A DNA stretch of 64,000 bases from Deinococcus arboris (GCF_009755355.1 NZ_WQLB01000006.1:122777-186776), one strand, 5' to 3'. Shown: positions 24,288 through 37,883, counted from the first letter of the stretch. Notes: a model not told the origin generated them from the letters alone. Made by a program: numbers and translations.

Positions 24288-25067
24288 TCAGTGGTGGACT
24301 TCGTCTGACTTTGGTGGCAGGACCATCACCCACGCCTGGCGGTGCCCGAGCGGGCCGTGGCCCGCGCCCAGTCCCGGCGCGTCCCGCAGCGCCGCCTGAA
24401 GGTAGGCGTGCGCCTGAGCTGCCGCGTCCGGCAGAGGCAGTCCCAGTGCCAGCCCGGCCGTGATGGCGGCCGACAGGGTGCAGCCGGTGCCGTGGGTGTG
24501 CCGGGTGTGCCGGCGCCGCGTCCGGAAGGTCAGGTGCTGGCCGTCCACATGCAGGGTGTCCACCACGGTCTCGCCCGGCGCGTGCCCGCCCTTGAGCAGC
24601 AGGGGCAGGGTCTCGGAGGCACCCGCTTCCCGCAGCGCCGTCCATTCCGGCGCGTTGGGTGTCACCAGGGTCGCCAGAGGCAGCAGATCGCGCAGCAGGG
24701 CCTCCAGTGCGCCCGGCGCCAGCAGTGGGTCGCCGCCTTTGGCCAGCATCACCGGGTCCACGATCAGGGGCAAGTCCCGCTCCCTCAGGACACCAGCAAC
24801 CGCGCTGACGGTGGCGGCGCTGCCCAGTGCGCCTGTCTTGACCGCCGCCACCGGAAAGTCATCCAGCACCGCTTCCAGCTGGGCCACCACCTGCTCGGGC
24901 GGCAGCGGCCACGCGCCGCGCACCCCGCAGGTGTTCTGGGCAGTGATCAGGGTCAGCACGCTGGTGCCGTACACCCCGTAGGCCTCGAAGGTCTTCAGGT
25001 CAGCCTGAATCCCGGCGCCGCCCCCCGAATCGGACCCGGCGATGGTCAGGGCCACCGGCACCGTCAT
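24288..25067 (-). CDS. thiD: Hydroxymethylpyrimidine/phosphomethylpyrimidine kinase (ThiD)
   Basis: 259 aa. The PfkB/ribokinase-like ThiD signature opens the protein ([20 protein letters not shown]), followed by [50 protein letters not shown] and [20 protein letters not shown] (anion hole and catalytic region). It phosphorylates HMP to HMP-P and then HMP-PP for thiamin monophosphate synthesis. It is the last gene of the riboswitch-controlled operon, overlaps thiO by four bases and is followed by a terminator. Confidence 0.95.
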   Translation of the reverse strand: MTVPVALTIAGSDSGGGAGIQADLKTFEAYGVYGTSVLTLITAQNTCGVRGAWPLPPEQVVAQLEAVLDDFPVAAVKTGALGSAATVSAVAGVLRERDLPLIVDPVMLAKGGDPLLAPGALEALLRDLLPLATLVTPNAPEWTALREAGASETLPLLLKGGHAPGETVVDTLHVDGQHLTFRTRRRHTRHTHGTGCTLSAAITAGLALGLPLPDAAAQAHAYLQAALRDAPGLGAGHGPLGHRQAWVMVLPPKSDEVHH

Positions 25068-26004
25068 GCGTAGGCCCCCGCCTGCACCAACGTCAGCACC
25101 TGCTGGGCGGTGACCGGGGCCAGCAGGGCGCCGTGCCGCCCGTGGCCTGTGGCCACCACCACGCCCGGCAACGTTGGATGCGGCCCGACCAGGGGTTGCC
25201 CGCTGGCAGTGACAGGCCGCAGGCCCACCAGGGGCGCCGCGCGGCCCATCGCGGCGCCCGGCACCAGCTGGCGGGCCACCCCGCGCAGCCAGCGGGCGGC
25301 GCGCTCATCTGGGGTGACGCGCCACGAGGCGCGCGAGGTTGCGCCCACGTAAACCCCATCCGGGCGGGTCAGGGCGTAGCGGGCAAACCCGCGTGCGGGC
25401 GGGCCGTACACCGCCCCGCAGTTCAGCGCAGAAGCCAGCCGTAGCGCCTGTCCCTGCACCGCGCGCACCCTCACCCCGAAGGCGGCGCTCCAGACTCCGG
25501 CGGCCAGCACCACGGTCGGCGCGGTCCAGTCGCCCTGGTCGGTCACGACTCTCACTCCACGTGGCCCTGGCGTCAGCGCCAGCACGCGCGCCGGAAGCAC
25601 CGGCACGTGGCGGCGGGCCGCGCCGACCACCGACGGCGGGTGCAGGGAGCCTTCGCCAGGGGTGACCTGGGCCGGTCCTTCTGCCTGAAGGCGGCGTACC
25701 CCCTCACGGAAAAAGACCGGCTGGCCACTGACCGCTTCGAGGCGCTGCGCCAGGCGGGGCCAGCGTCGCAGACTTTCCTGGGCGCTGGCCCAGAGAGGAC
25801 TCTGCCGCAGACCCTCACCGTCTGGCGTCAGCAGCCCGGCCGCCGCGCGCCACGCCGCCCCCGGTCGCCCGGCATCCAGCACCAGCACGTCGGCCCCGGC
25901 CTGACGCAGCGTAAAGGCGACCAGCGCGCCTATCAGCCCGCCGCCCACCACGATGACCTCAGGCGGCCCTGTTCGCGTGCCGGATGCAGAAGAAGCTGCG
26001 GGCA

Positions 26005-26005
<1 letters not shown>
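25064..26005 (-). CDS. thiO: Glycine oxidase (ThiO)
   Basis: 313 aa FAD-dependent amine oxidase of the DadA/ThiO family. The N-terminal Rossmann motif [17 protein letters not shown] and [18 protein letters not shown] bind FAD; the C-terminus contains [19 protein letters not shown] and [20 protein letters not shown]. It oxidises glycine to the imine used by ThiG to build the thiazole, the aerobic alternative to ThiH. It starts inside the thiG stop (TGATG) and overlaps thiD by four bases. Confidence 0.92.
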
Positions 26006-26804
<799 letters not shown>

Positions 26805-26805
<1 letters not shown>

Positions 26806-26989
26806 CAGCCGCCACCCAGGATACGGACAATCTCGACGACATCCCCTTCGTGCAGGGCGCGGTCTGGAATCCGGGCACCGGGGTAAAAGTCGTCGTTGAC
26901 GGCCACCGCCACGCGCGCCGGGTCAATGTTCAGGGCCCGCAGCAGCGCGGGCAGGTTCAGGCCAAGGGTCAGGGGATAGGGGTCGCCGT

Positions 26990-26999
<10 letters not shown>
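26805..26999 (-). CDS. thiS: Sulfur carrier protein ThiS
   Basis: 64 aa ubiquitin-like protein. It begins [10 protein letters not shown] and ends ILGGG, with the Gly-Gly tail that is adenylated by a ThiF-type enzyme and thiocarboxylated. [18 protein letters not shown] and [13 protein letters not shown] match the family. No thiF is present here, so a shared MoeB/ThiF elsewhere is implied. It overlaps thiE by 10 bases upstream and thiG by one base downstream. Confidence 0.93.
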
Positions 27000-29708
<2,709 letters not shown>

Positions 29709-29729
29709 TTAGGTCTACAAAACGACAAC

Positions 29730-29756
29730 GCCCCCCTCACGCGTTCGGAGGGGGGC
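29730..29756 (-). terminator. Hairpin in the thiC leader, probable riboswitch expression platform
   Basis: GCCCCCCTC (29730-29738) pairs with GAGGGGGGC (29748-29756) around nine bases. It lies between the riboswitch aptamer and thiC. The minus-strand tail GTTGTCGTTTTG is only moderately U-rich, so it is a plausible but not certain terminator. Confidence 0.55.
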
Positions 29757-29787
29757 AAAACCACAACTGCGGCCTGGCACCCGTCAC

Positions 29788-29880
29788 GCTCCCTCCGCTG
29801 GTGTGAACCAGATCAGGTTCCTAGGGTTAGGCCGCTGTGGCCCTCTCAGCCGTTCTGATGAGAACGGCACCCCTGGTGAC
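29788..29880 (-). promoter_or_regulatory. TPP riboswitch (THI element)
   Basis: On the minus strand the leader reads GTCACCAGGGGTGCC, then CTGAGAGGGCC, CCTAGGAACCTGATCTGG and TTCACACCAGCGGAGGGAG in order; these are the conserved P1 strand, CUGAGA loop, GAACCUGAUC and CGNAGGGA elements of the thiamin pyrophosphate aptamer. It lies about 200 bases upstream of thiC. TAGACT at about 29888-29893 on the minus strand is a possible -10 box just upstream. Confidence 0.95.
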
Positions 29881-30203
29881 TGCGGCGAGTCTACACGGTT
29901 TGGCAGGTGGTGGCGTGGGAACCAGCGTGCAGAGAGGGGCTGTCCTCTCGACTGGGTCCACAACGGGTGATGTTACAGCCGGCCTGCAAGCGTCCCTTGA
30001 TGGCAACGCACATGGGCACTCAGCAGCGTGATTGTTCTGTGGTGGCCGTCCTGTTTGTCCTGCACGCCAGCATAGGCCGCTGAGTCGGCGCCTGGATTCG
30101 GGGGCTTGAGTTGCTCTGCCTAACTCCAGCCACAGTGTCGTCCAGGCGTTCTCTGGCGGCACTCGGGCGCGGCGTCTCGTAAGCACCAGAATCGCTGGCC
30201 GCT
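29881..30203. other. Intergenic stretch between the thi promoter and allE
   Basis: About 320 bases. Apart from the putative thi -10 box next to the riboswitch I see no gene, strong hairpin or repeat. Confidence 0.4.
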
Positions 30204-30962
30204 CTATCTCGACACTGGGCTGAGCGGATGGCGGTTCATGTCCTTATACAGCAGGTATTTGGTCCAGTCGCGGCCCAGCGCCCCGTACCACTGCGGGCAG
30301 TGGGCGCCCATCCAGATCACGTCACCTGTGACCACCGGGTAGTAGGTGTCCTGCAACTTGTACAGGCCTTCACCAGCCAGCATCAGCAGGCCGTGTTCCA
30401 TGTAATGAATCTCGGTATAGGGCAGCGTGGCGCCGGGCGCAAAGCTCATGGTGCTGACCATGAAGTCAAAGCGCGGGTCGTCCGGCAGCAGTTTGCGGGC
30501 CAGCAGGCGCTCGTCGCCTTCAAAGGGCGTGCCGGGGGTGTCGCGCTCGTTGCCCCACCAGACCCCAGGCCCAGGGGGACTGGCCGCCGCCTCATACGGT
30601 TTTTCGTAGACGGCCACGCGGGCCGCCTCCAGGGCTGTCAGGGTGTGAGGCGTACCTGCTGGCACAAACAAGTAGTCAGCTTCGCGCAGGGTCCGGGTTT
30701 CGCCGTCCACCGTCGCGTCCACCGTCCCACTCAGGACAAAGGCGAAGCGCTGATGGCCGTGTGCCGACGCCTGTGCGGTCGCCCCGGCCGGCATCTCGGC
30801 TGTGAACTGCACGAAGCGCGCCCCCAGGCCTATGACCGGCGCGATGTGCAGCACCACCGCGCTGCCGGGCCACTCGGCCAGGGCGGTGCGCACAAAGGTC
30901 TCGGGGGTCAGGACCGCGTGAGAGGGCTGCAAAGCGGAACGGGTGACGCCCAGGTGCTTCAT
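30204..30962 (-). CDS. allE: (S)-ureidoglycine aminohydrolase (AllE)
   Basis: 252 aa bicupin. The N-terminal cupin carries [18 protein letters not shown]; the C-terminal cupin holds the manganese ligands of plant and bacterial UGlyAH in [18 protein letters not shown] and CPQWYGALG. It deaminates (S)-ureidoglycine, the allantoate amidohydrolase product, to ureidoglycolate and ammonia. Its GGAG lies a few bases before the ATG. It follows allB after 255 bases containing dispersed repeat copy B, so it may be less tightly co-expressed than the rest. Confidence 0.92.
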   Translation of the reverse strand: MKHLGVTRSALQPSHAVLTPETFVRTALAEWPGSAVVLHIAPVIGLGARFVQFTAEMPAGATAQASAHGHQRFAFVLSGTVDATVDGETRTLREADYLFVPAGTPHTLTALEAARVAVYEKPYEAAASPPGPGVWWGNERDTPGTPFEGDERLLARKLLPDDPRFDFMVSTMSFAPGATLPYTEIHYMEHGLLMLAGEGLYKLQDTYYPVVTGDVIWMGAHCPQWYGALGRDWTKYLLYKDMNRHPLSPVSR

Positions 30963-31079
30963 ACGGTCTCCACGAGAATCAGTTCAGAGCAGCCGTGACG
31001 CCAGAGGGCCACAGCTGTTGGGCGTGAGGCGGATTGCCCCCTAGATGTCTGGGCTCTCCACGCACCAGATAAATGTCGT

Positions 31080-31223
31080 GTCATACCGACTCCGATTGAA
31101 TCGTTGGCAAAAACGATGAAATCCGACCACGGGGAGGAAGGAGCAAAGCGGGTTCCGGGCGTGGAGTTGGCCAATCGGTTCTCTCCCGATTTGTGAACGA
31201 AACAGACGGAATCCGTGTCATAC
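31080..31223. repeat. Dispersed intergenic repeat, copy B
   Basis: Begins GTCATACCGACTCCGATTG and ends ACGGAATCCGTGTCATAC, so it is bordered by GTCATAC at both sides. It contains the signature AAAGCGGGTTCCGGGCGTGG and GAGTTGG. ATCGTTGGCAAAAACGAT forms a stem at the position where copy A has CGTTTGAACAAACG. Its end overlaps the allB stop codon. Confidence 0.65.
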
Positions 31224-32576
31224 GTCTCCAGTGGGGGTGAGCAGGCGCCCGCGCACCTCACCATCAAAGTGCGCGCCGCCTGCCGTCCAGCGGTACACCG
31301 GCTGCCCACGCAGATAGGTGGCGTGAACGCGCCCCCGGAAGGGCTCTCCCCGGTACGGGTTGGCCTGGTGGCGGTCGTGCAGTTCGGTCAGTGCAAATGC
31401 CTCGTCCAGCTGCACCAGGGCAAAGTCGGCGTCGGCGCCCACGGTTAGCGCGCCCTTGCCCCGCAGGCCAAAACGCCGCGCCGGATTCAGGGCCGTCACC
31501 GCCGCAATCAGTTCCAGCGGCACGCCACGCGCCCAGTGACCGTTCAGGAGCACATTCAGCGTGGACTGCGCGCCGCTAATGCCGCCCCACAGCGCAAAAA
31601 AATCATCCCCGGTCTTCAGCTCGGGTGGGGCGGGCGAGTGGTCTGAGCCCACCGTGTCTAGCTGCCCGGCTTTGAGCGCCGTCCACAGCGCTTCGCGGGT
31701 GGCCGCGTCACGCAGGGGCGGGGCACACTTGAGCAGCGGCCCCGCGCGCTCGGCGTCCTCGGCTGTGAAGTGCAGGTAGTGGGGACAGGTCTCGGCGGTC
31801 ACGTCCACGCCGCGCGCGCGCGCCTCGGCGGCCAGCACCACGGCCCGCGCGGTCGACAGATGAACGAGGTGCAGCGCCGCTCCCGTGTCCTCGGCGTACA
31901 GCAGCGCGCGCGACACGGCCTCGGCCTCCGTGATGGGGGGGCGAGAGGCGAGGTAGTCGCGCACCCCCTGCCCGCCAGCCTGCCGCGCGGCCTGGGTCAG
32001 CGAACGGGTAAAGGCGTCGCTCTCGGCGTGGGTGGCCACCACGCGGCCCAGCCGCCGCGCGGCCTGCATGCCGGCGTACAGGGTGGCGTCGTCGGCCGCC
32101 GGGAACTCGTCCAGGCCGCTGTGACTCATAAACGCCTTGAACCCGACCACGCCGCAGGCCGCCAGCTCATCCAGGTCGTCCAGATTCAGCGGGGTCAGGC
32201 CGCCCCACAGCCCAAAATCCAGACGCGAGTGGGCCTGTCCTGCCGCCCGCTTGGCCTCAAAGGCGGCGCGGTTCAGAACAGGCGGACTGGAATTAAGGGG
32301 CATGTCCAGCAGACTGGTCGCGCCGCCAGCGGCCAGCGCCCTGGTGCCTGTGTCGAAGCCCTCCCAGTGGGTGCGGCCCGGCTCGTTCAGATGAACGTGG
32401 GCGTCCACCACGCCAGGAAAGATGTGGAGCCCCGCCGCATCGATCTCCTGATGGGCGGGGGCGTAAATCTCCAGCGCCAGGGTGACAATCTGGCCGCCCT
32501 CCACGCCCAGGTCGGCGCGCAGCGGGCCAGCGGGCGTGACCAGCGTGCCGCCGCGCAGCAGCAGGTCCAGCGTCAT
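31218..32576 (-). CDS. allB: Allantoinase (AllB)
   Basis: 452 aa cyclic amidohydrolase. Metal-centre residues are in DAHVHLNEPG, the carbamylated lysine in VVGFKAFMSHSG, and the histidines in VVATHAESDAF and LHLVHLSTA; the catalytic Asp is in TVGSDHSPAP. It hydrolyses allantoin to allantoate. Its start overlaps the allC stop by four bases, and the termination codon is immersed in dispersed repeat copy B. Confidence 0.93.
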   Translation of the reverse strand: MTLDLLLRGGTLVTPAGPLRADLGVEGGQIVTLALEIYAPAHQEIDAAGLHIFPGVVDAHVHLNEPGRTHWEGFDTGTRALAAGGATSLLDMPLNSSPPVLNRAAFEAKRAAGQAHSRLDFGLWGGLTPLNLDDLDELAACGVVGFKAFMSHSGLDEFPAADDATLYAGMQAARRLGRVVATHAESDAFTRSLTQAARQAGGQGVRDYLASRPPITEAEAVSRALLYAEDTGAALHLVHLSTARAVVLAAEARARGVDVTAETCPHYLHFTAEDAERAGPLLKCAPPLRDAATREALWTALKAGQLDTVGSDHSPAPPELKTGDDFFALWGGISGAQSTLNVLLNGHWARGVPLELIAAVTALNPARRFGLRGKGALTVGADADFALVQLDEAFALTELHDRHQANPYRGEPFRGRVHATYLRGQPVYRWTAGGAHFDGEVRGRLLTPTGDV

Positions 32577-33814
32577 GGCTGGCCCCCAGTGTGGGCGGCC
32601 AGCCCCTGCACAAAGCGCACGCCCACCCGCAGGGCGGCTTCTATGTCCTCTGGCATCACGGTTTCGTCGGGGTGGTGGCTCAGGGCGTTCGGTGAGCGCA
32701 GAAACAGCATGGCGGCCGGCATTCGTCCTGCCAGGATCATGGCGTCGTGGCCCGCGCCGCTGGGCAGATCAGGAACGCTCAGCCCTTCCTCGGCCGCCGC
32801 GCGGCGCAGCCGGGTCTGAAGCCCCCCGTCCATGGGCACCGCCGGCTGGGTCATCTTCTCGGTGACGGTCAGACTCACGCCGCGTTCCCTGGCCAAGCGG
32901 TGGGCGTCGGTCAGCAGGGCCGCCAGGGCTGCTTGGCGCACCTCGTCGCGTTCGTGGCGGATGTCGAGGGTGGCCTGCGCCGTCCCCGGAATCACGTTGA
33001 TGGCTCCAGGCTGGGCGCTCAGCATCCCCACCGTGGCCACCAATCCCGGCGTGGTGCGCGCCCGGTCCTCGGCGGCGACCACAAACCGCGCGGCGGCGGC
33101 CAGCGCGTCGCGGCGGTGCGGCATGGGGGTGGTGCCGGCATGGGCCGCCTGCCCGGTCCACTCCAGCAGCAGGCGACTCTGCCCCGCAATGGCCGTGACA
33201 ATGCCCAGGCTGGCCCCGGCTGCCTGCAGCACCGGCCCCTGCTCGATATGGAATTCTAGAAACCCCAGACTCTGGCCCGTGACGGCGGCCTCAGGCAACT
33301 CGGTGGGGTCCAGGCCGTAGATGCTCAGGGCTTCGGCCACGCTGATCCCCTGGGCGTCCGCGAGGGGCAGCAACTCGTCCAGGGTGCCCACCAGCGCCCG
33401 GCTGCCAATGAACGGCACGCCGTAGCGCACCCCTTCTTCCTCGCTGAAGGCCAGCAGTTCGAGTGCAAAGGGCAGCGGCGCGTCCCGCAGCGCCTCGGCG
33501 ACAGCGAAGGCCAGCGTCACGCCCAGCACGCCGTCGTAAGCCCCTGCGTTGGGCACTGTGTCCACATGCGAGCCCAGGTAGAGGGTGGGGGCGTCAGGGC
33601 CTGGCCCCTCACGCCGGGCGCGCAGGTTGCCAGCGGCGTCGCCGCGCACATTCAGGCCCAAGGCCTGCGCCCAGGCGGTCAGGTACGCGGTCACGTCGCG
33701 GCTTGGGGGGCACAGGAAGGTGCGCGTAATCTCACCCGGCGTCTCGGTAAAGCGCGCCAGGTCGGCGCAGGCCAGGAGGGCGCGGCGGGCCAGGGCAGTC
33801 AGGTCAGCGGTCAA
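32573..33814 (-). CDS. allC: Allantoate amidohydrolase (AllC)
   Basis: 413 aa M20/ArgE-type zinc amidohydrolase. Metal ligands: GSHVDTVPNAGAYDGVLGV, SEEEGVRYGVPFIGSRAL, EFHIEQGPVL and GAGHDAMIL. The lid domain contains AGQSRLLLEWTGQAAHAGTT. It converts allantoate to ureidoglycine, carbon dioxide and ammonia, feeding AllE. Related N-carbamoyl amino acid hydrolases have the same motifs, but the operon context decides for AllC. It overlaps the malate-synthase-like gene by 11 bases. Confidence 0.9.
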   Translation of the reverse strand: MTADLTALARRALLACADLARFTETPGEITRTFLCPPSRDVTAYLTAWAQALGLNVRGDAAGNLRARREGPGPDAPTLYLGSHVDTVPNAGAYDGVLGVTLAFAVAEALRDAPLPFALELLAFSEEEGVRYGVPFIGSRALVGTLDELLPLADAQGISVAEALSIYGLDPTELPEAAVTGQSLGFLEFHIEQGPVLQAAGASLGIVTAIAGQSRLLLEWTGQAAHAGTTPMPHRRDALAAAARFVVAAEDRARTTPGLVATVGMLSAQPGAINVIPGTAQATLDIRHERDEVRQAALAALLTDAHRLARERGVSLTVTEKMTQPAVPMDGGLQTRLRRAAAEEGLSVPDLPSGAGHDAMILAGRMPAAMLFLRSPNALSHHPDETVMPEDIEAALRVGVRFVQGLAAHTGGQP

Positions 33815-35186
33815 GGGCTTCCTCCGGTGGGTGGGGCGTCAATCCCAGGCGCTGCGCCTCCTGCGGAAAGTACGCGGGCGCGGTGGGGGAGAGAACGAGG
33901 TGGTCCAGCAGCCGGGCTTCTGGCGCGGTGTCTGGGCAGAGGCGGCGGCGTAGGGCCAGATAGGTCTCGGGCCTGAGGCGAGAGCCGTCTGCTAGCGGCG
34001 CCTGGGCCCCCACCCACTGCCACAGCAGGGCGCGGGCCAGTTCGGCGGTGGCGGTGTCTTCCAGGCGCCCGTGCCGGAGCACCACCCCGCGCCCCTCAAA
34101 CCAGGCCCGGAACACGTCCAGCGCCAGGCCAGCGGTGTCCTGCACCTCGCTCAGCGGCAGGGGGCCAGGGTCGGGGAGAGCCAACAGGCGCTCAGGGGTC
34201 ACCGACACGGCAGAAGCCGGGTCGGCGGGCTGAGCCAGTCCCTCACGCACGGCGCTCAGAAGTTCGGGCAGGCCCGCCCAGGCGGCCACGAACCCCTGTC
34301 GGGCTTCACGTGCTTTGTCCGCGCGTACCGAGCTCAGGGCCGGTGCCGGGTCGGCTGGGTCAGGCGCCAGCGCAGCGGTGCCGCCCACCGCCTGCGCCCC
34401 GCGCCGCCGACAGACCTCGGCCAACCCCTGCGCATAAGCCTCCAGGGCGTCGGCGTCCATGCCCAGCCGGGCGCGCGCGGGCAAAGGGCCCGCGCGGCCT
34501 GCCCCGACATGCTTGACCAGGCTGAACACATAGTCCCAGCGCCCCGCGTTTAGCCCATAGGCCCAGGTGCGCAGGGTGTGCAGCAGGGCGTCGGCATTCA
34601 GCAGCCCTGGCCAGGTTTCAATTTGCAGGCAGACCCGCAGGGTGCCGGACTTCAGGGCCAGGTGCGTTTCGCAGAGGCGCAGGGCGTCGGCCCAGACTTC
34701 GGCCTGGGCGACTGTTTCCAGCTTCGGCAGGTACAGGTGTGGCGCCCGGCCGGGCCGTGCGGTCAGCAGAGCGGCCAGGTCACACAGCGCTGCCCGCGCT
34801 GGCTGGCCGTTCCAGGTGAGCGCCGGTTCGCAGGCGTACAGGGGGCGGGGCCGCGCCAGCAGCGGCACGGGAGCCGCCAGTGCTGCTGGCAGGGCGCCAT
34901 ACGCCGCCGCCACGTTCGCGCGGGTAGGCGAGAAGGTGTCGTCGAAGTCCAGCACCACGGCGTCGGCTCCGGCCACTAGGGCCGCGTGCAGCGCGCCGAG
35001 GTCACTGGCCTCCACGATGAGTTCGGCGCGGCCAGGGCGCAGGTCGGGTGGTACGGGGGCCGCGCGGTAGTCGGGCGGGGCGGGTGCCAGGGCTTCTCCT
35101 TCGTCCAGCCCCGCCCAGCGGCCCGCCAGTTCAGCGTGCAGCCGCGCGGCCAGCGTTCGCGCCGCCCCCGGCAGCAGGCCGCTCAG
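33804..35186 (-). CDS. Divergent malate synthase-like protein, possible CTG start
   Basis: Homology to malate synthase A starts well before the first ATG/GTG in frame (GTG at 35015): the upstream frame encodes AARLHAELAGRWAG and APVPPDLRPGRAELIV, which align to the family N-terminus. The best start is CTG at 35186, five bases after a perfect AAGGAGG, giving 460 aa. Active-site segments are kept: LLARPRPLY (Arg), LQIETWPGLLNADALLHTLR (Glu), LNAGRWDYVFSLVK (Asp) and GRLEDTATAELARALLWQW (catalytic Asp). It probably condenses glyoxylate from ureidoglycolate with acetyl-CoA, but it is about 60 residues shorter than AceB and the acyl donor may differ. Confidence 0.75.
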   Translation of the reverse strand: MSGLLPGAARTLAARLHAELAGRWAGLDEGEALAPAPPDYRAAPVPPDLRPGRAELIVEASDLGALHAALVAGADAVVLDFDDTFSPTRANVAAAYGALPAALAAPVPLLARPRPLYACEPALTWNGQPARAALCDLAALLTARPGRAPHLYLPKLETVAQAEVWADALRLCETHLALKSGTLRVCLQIETWPGLLNADALLHTLRTWAYGLNAGRWDYVFSLVKHVGAGRAGPLPARARLGMDADALEAYAQGLAEVCRRRGAQAVGGTAALAPDPADPAPALSSVRADKAREARQGFVAAWAGLPELLSAVREGLAQPADPASAVSVTPERLLALPDPGPLPLSEVQDTAGLALDVFRAWFEGRGVVLRHGRLEDTATAELARALLWQWVGAQAPLADGSRLRPETYLALRRRLCPDTAPEARLLDHLVLSPTAPAYFPQEAQRLGLTPHPPEEALDR

Positions 35187-35289
35187 GGCCGCCTCCTTCT
35201 GTTCATGCGCCGCAGCATACAGCGGCCTTCTGCCGCACTGTGGGGCGACAGCAAATCCTTCAACTGAATATGTGGCCGCCCAGCTCCGC

Positions 35290-36123
35290 CTACCCCGCGC
35301 CGCCCAGCTGCGCCGAGATGCGCCCGGCCGCCGCCTGCGCCGCTGCCAGAAAGCGCGGCACCTCGCCCGGCGTCAGGCGCGAGGTCGGGGCCGAGACACT
35401 CAGGGCCGCCGTCACCTGGGTCCCAGCGCTGCGTACCGGCACCGCCACGCAGCGCACGCCCAGTTCACGTTCTTGGTCGTCCAGGGCGTAGCCGTCGGCT
35501 CGCACCGCCGTCAGGGCCGCCAGCACCGCGTCCGGGCTGGTGAGTGTATGGGGTGTAAAAGCGGTCAGCTGGGTCTCGGCCAGGGCCAGGCGCGCTTCCT
35601 CGTCGGGGCGGCTGGCTAGGAGCACCTTCCCGACTCCGGACGCATGGAGCGGCGCCCCCGCGCCGGGCTGTGTGAACATCCGGACCAGTTGCGGTCCCTC
35701 CACTTGGTGCACGTAAGCGGCCGTCCAGCCGCCCCCCCCGGAAGGGCGCAGCACCGCTAGATTGGCGCTCTCGCCCAGCTCGGCCACCAGGGCGCGCATC
35801 TCGGGGTCGGCGGCGGCAATCAGGGCCTGCGCGGCGTCAAAGGCTGCCCCCACCTGAAAGGCCCGCAGGCCAATGCGGAACAGTCCCGAAGCCTCATCCC
35901 AGTCCACAAAGCCCTGCTGCCGTAAGGTTTCAAGGAGGCGGTACGCCGTGCTGACCGACAGGCCAGCGGCGCGCGCCACTGCGCTGAGGGGTGCCTGGCG
36001 CAGGCCAGCCAGCGCCCACAACACGCCCAGGCCCCGTTCCAGGGTACGGACGCTGCCCGGCGCCTCGGCGCCGCGTGTCCGCCCACTGCGGGGGCGCGCG
36101 GCCCCGTCGCCTGCCCCGCTCAG
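35290..36123 (-). CDS. IclR-family regulator of the allantoin operon
   Basis: Winged-helix N-terminus ([18 protein letters not shown], then [20 protein letters not shown]) and C-terminal IclR effector domain ([20 protein letters not shown] and [20 protein letters not shown]). The first ATG/GTG/TTG in frame is the GTG at 36024, which would cut off helix 1; the homologous sequence continues to a CTG at 36123 that overlaps the aceB stop (CTGA). I give the longer form; the exact start is uncertain. Members such as AllR sense glyoxylate or allantoin metabolites, so control of this operon is likely. Confidence 0.8.
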   Translation of the reverse strand: MSGAGDGAARPRSGRTRGAEAPGSVRTLERGLGVLWALAGLRQAPLSAVARAAGLSVSTAYRLLETLRQQGFVDWDEASGLFRIGLRAFQVGAAFDAAQALIAAADPEMRALVAELGESANLAVLRPSGGGGWTAAYVHQVEGPQLVRMFTQPGAGAPLHASGVGKVLLASRPDEEARLALAETQLTAFTPHTLTSPDAVLAALTAVRADGYALDDQERELGVRCVAVPVRSAGTQVTAALSVSAPTSRLTPGEVPRFLAAAQAAAGRISAQLGGAG

Positions 36124-37682
36124 GCCAGCGCCTCGTAGCCGGGCAGGGTCAGAAAGTCCATCAGCGGCGACTGGGTGGCCGTGGTGCGGAACAGCCGCGC
36201 GGCGTCCTCAAAGGCGGCGCCCAGCTTCGCCACCTCGTCGTCGTACAGGGCGTCAAACAGCTCGGGCGTCAGGGGGCGGCCGTCGTCCAGCGTTACGCCG
36301 TGGTGGCGCCACTGCCACAGCTGCGCCCGCGAAATCTCGGCGGTGGCGGCGTCTTCCATCAGGTTGTGCAGCGGCACCGCCCCCGCTCCGCGCAGCCACG
36401 CGGCCAGGTACTGCACGCCCACATTCACGTTCAGACGCACACCTGCCTCGGTGACGGTGCCGTCCGGCGGTGTCAGGAGGTCGGCGGCCGTGACCGTCAG
36501 CTCCTGCTGCTTGCCGCTGTCAATCTGGTTGGGCGCCGGCATCAGGCGGTCAAAGACCTCGGTGGCCAGTTCCACCATGCCGGGGTGGGCCACCCAGGTG
36601 CCGTCGTGGCCGTTCAGGGCCTCGCGCTCCTTGTCCACGCGCACCTGCTCGAAGGCCGCGCGGTTTTTCTCCTCGTCGCCCTTGACCGGAATAAAGGCGC
36701 TCATCCCGCCAATAGCCGGGGCGCCGCGTTTGTGGCAGGTCTGAATGGCCAGCTTGGAGTAGGCCGTCATCATCGGCACTGCCATCGTGACCTTGGCGCG
36801 GTCGGGCAGCAGGCGGCCCCCATGCGCGCGCAGCTTCTTGATGTAGCTAAAGATGTAATCCCAGCGCCCACAGTTCAGGCCGGCCGAATGCTCGCGCAGC
36901 TCATACAGGATCTCGTCCATCTCGAAGGCCGCCAGAATGGTCTCAATCAGGACAGTGGCCTTGATGGTGCCGCGCGGTAGCCCCAGCGCCTCCTGCGCGT
37001 ACAGGAACACGTCGTTCCACAGCCGCGCCTCGTGGTGAGATTCCAGCTTGGGCAGGTAGAAGTACGGTCCACTGCCGCGCGCCAGCAGTTCCCGCGCGTT
37101 GTGCCAGAAATACAGCCCGAAATCGAAGAAGGCCCCGTATACGGTCTCTTCGTCCACCTGCACATGCCTTTCCGGTAGATGCCAGCCGCGCGGGCGCACG
37201 AGCAGAACGGCCGTGCGGTCCTTCAGGCGGTAGCTTTTGCCGCCGGTGTCCAGGCTGATGGTGCGCCGCACGGCGTCGCGCAGGTTGACCTGCCCGCTAA
37301 CCACGTTGTCCCAGGTGGGACTGCTGGCGTCCTCGAAATCGGCCATGAACATGCGCGCGCCGCTGTTCAGCGCATTGATAATCATCTTGCGGTCCACTGG
37401 CCCCGTGATTTCCACGCGGCGGTCATGCAGGTCAGCAGGCAGCGGCGCAATGCGCCAGTCGCCTGCCCGGATGGATGCCGTCTCGGGCAGAAAGTCAGGC
37501 AGTTCGCCGGCATCCAGTCGTGCCTGCCGCGCCTCGCGCTCGGCCATCAGGGCACGCCGCCGTCCCTCAAAGCGGCGGTGCAACTCGGCCACAAAAGCCA
37601 GCGCTTCAGGGGTCAACAGGTCACGCTGGGCGTCCGTCACAGGGGCGGTCATGGTCAGGCCGGGCGGCAGGGTCTGGGTCAT
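36120..37682 (-). CDS. aceB: Malate synthase A (AceB)
   Basis: 520 aa from the ATG at 37682 ([20 protein letters not shown]), preceded by AGGAG; an upstream extension is open but not family-like. Signatures: [66 protein letters not shown] and [18 protein letters not shown] with the catalytic Asp. It condenses glyoxylate and acetyl-CoA to malate. It is the first gene of the minus-strand operon aceB-iclR-malate synthase-like-allC-allB, placing glyoxylate use together with allantoin degradation. Confidence 0.95.
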   Translation of the reverse strand: MTQTLPPGLTMTAPVTDAQRDLLTPEALAFVAELHRRFEGRRRALMAEREARQARLDAGELPDFLPETASIRAGDWRIAPLPADLHDRRVEITGPVDRKMIINALNSGARMFMADFEDASSPTWDNVVSGQVNLRDAVRRTISLDTGGKSYRLKDRTAVLLVRPRGWHLPERHVQVDEETVYGAFFDFGLYFWHNARELLARGSGPYFYLPKLESHHEARLWNDVFLYAQEALGLPRGTIKATVLIETILAAFEMDEILYELREHSAGLNCGRWDYIFSYIKKLRAHGGRLLPDRAKVTMAVPMMTAYSKLAIQTCHKRGAPAIGGMSAFIPVKGDEEKNRAAFEQVRVDKEREALNGHDGTWVAHPGMVELATEVFDRLMPAPNQIDSGKQQELTVTAADLLTPPDGTVTEAGVRLNVNVGVQYLAAWLRGAGAVPLHNLMEDAATAEISRAQLWQWRHHGVTLDDGRPLTPELFDALYDDEVAKLGAAFEDAARLFRTTATQSPLMDFLTLPGYEALA

Positions 37683-37883
37683 CGGGCACTCCTGAAGGGC
37701 TGGAAGAAGGACTAGAATTTTCAACTGACGAACTTGATTTCTATTGTACGGAAAACTCAGGATGAGGAAATCCTGCCCCGTTCCTGTCTGGGGAACAGGT
37801 GGCAAGTCTTACTTGCAGGGCCGGAATCGGCAGCAGTAATGGCCCACAGAATTAAATGAGCAAAAAAGGAAAATCTAGTGAGC

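Noticed and set aside
29730..29756. Treating the thiC leader hairpin as an SD-sequestering element
   Set aside because: It lies about 145 bases from the thiC SD and the pairing does not include it.
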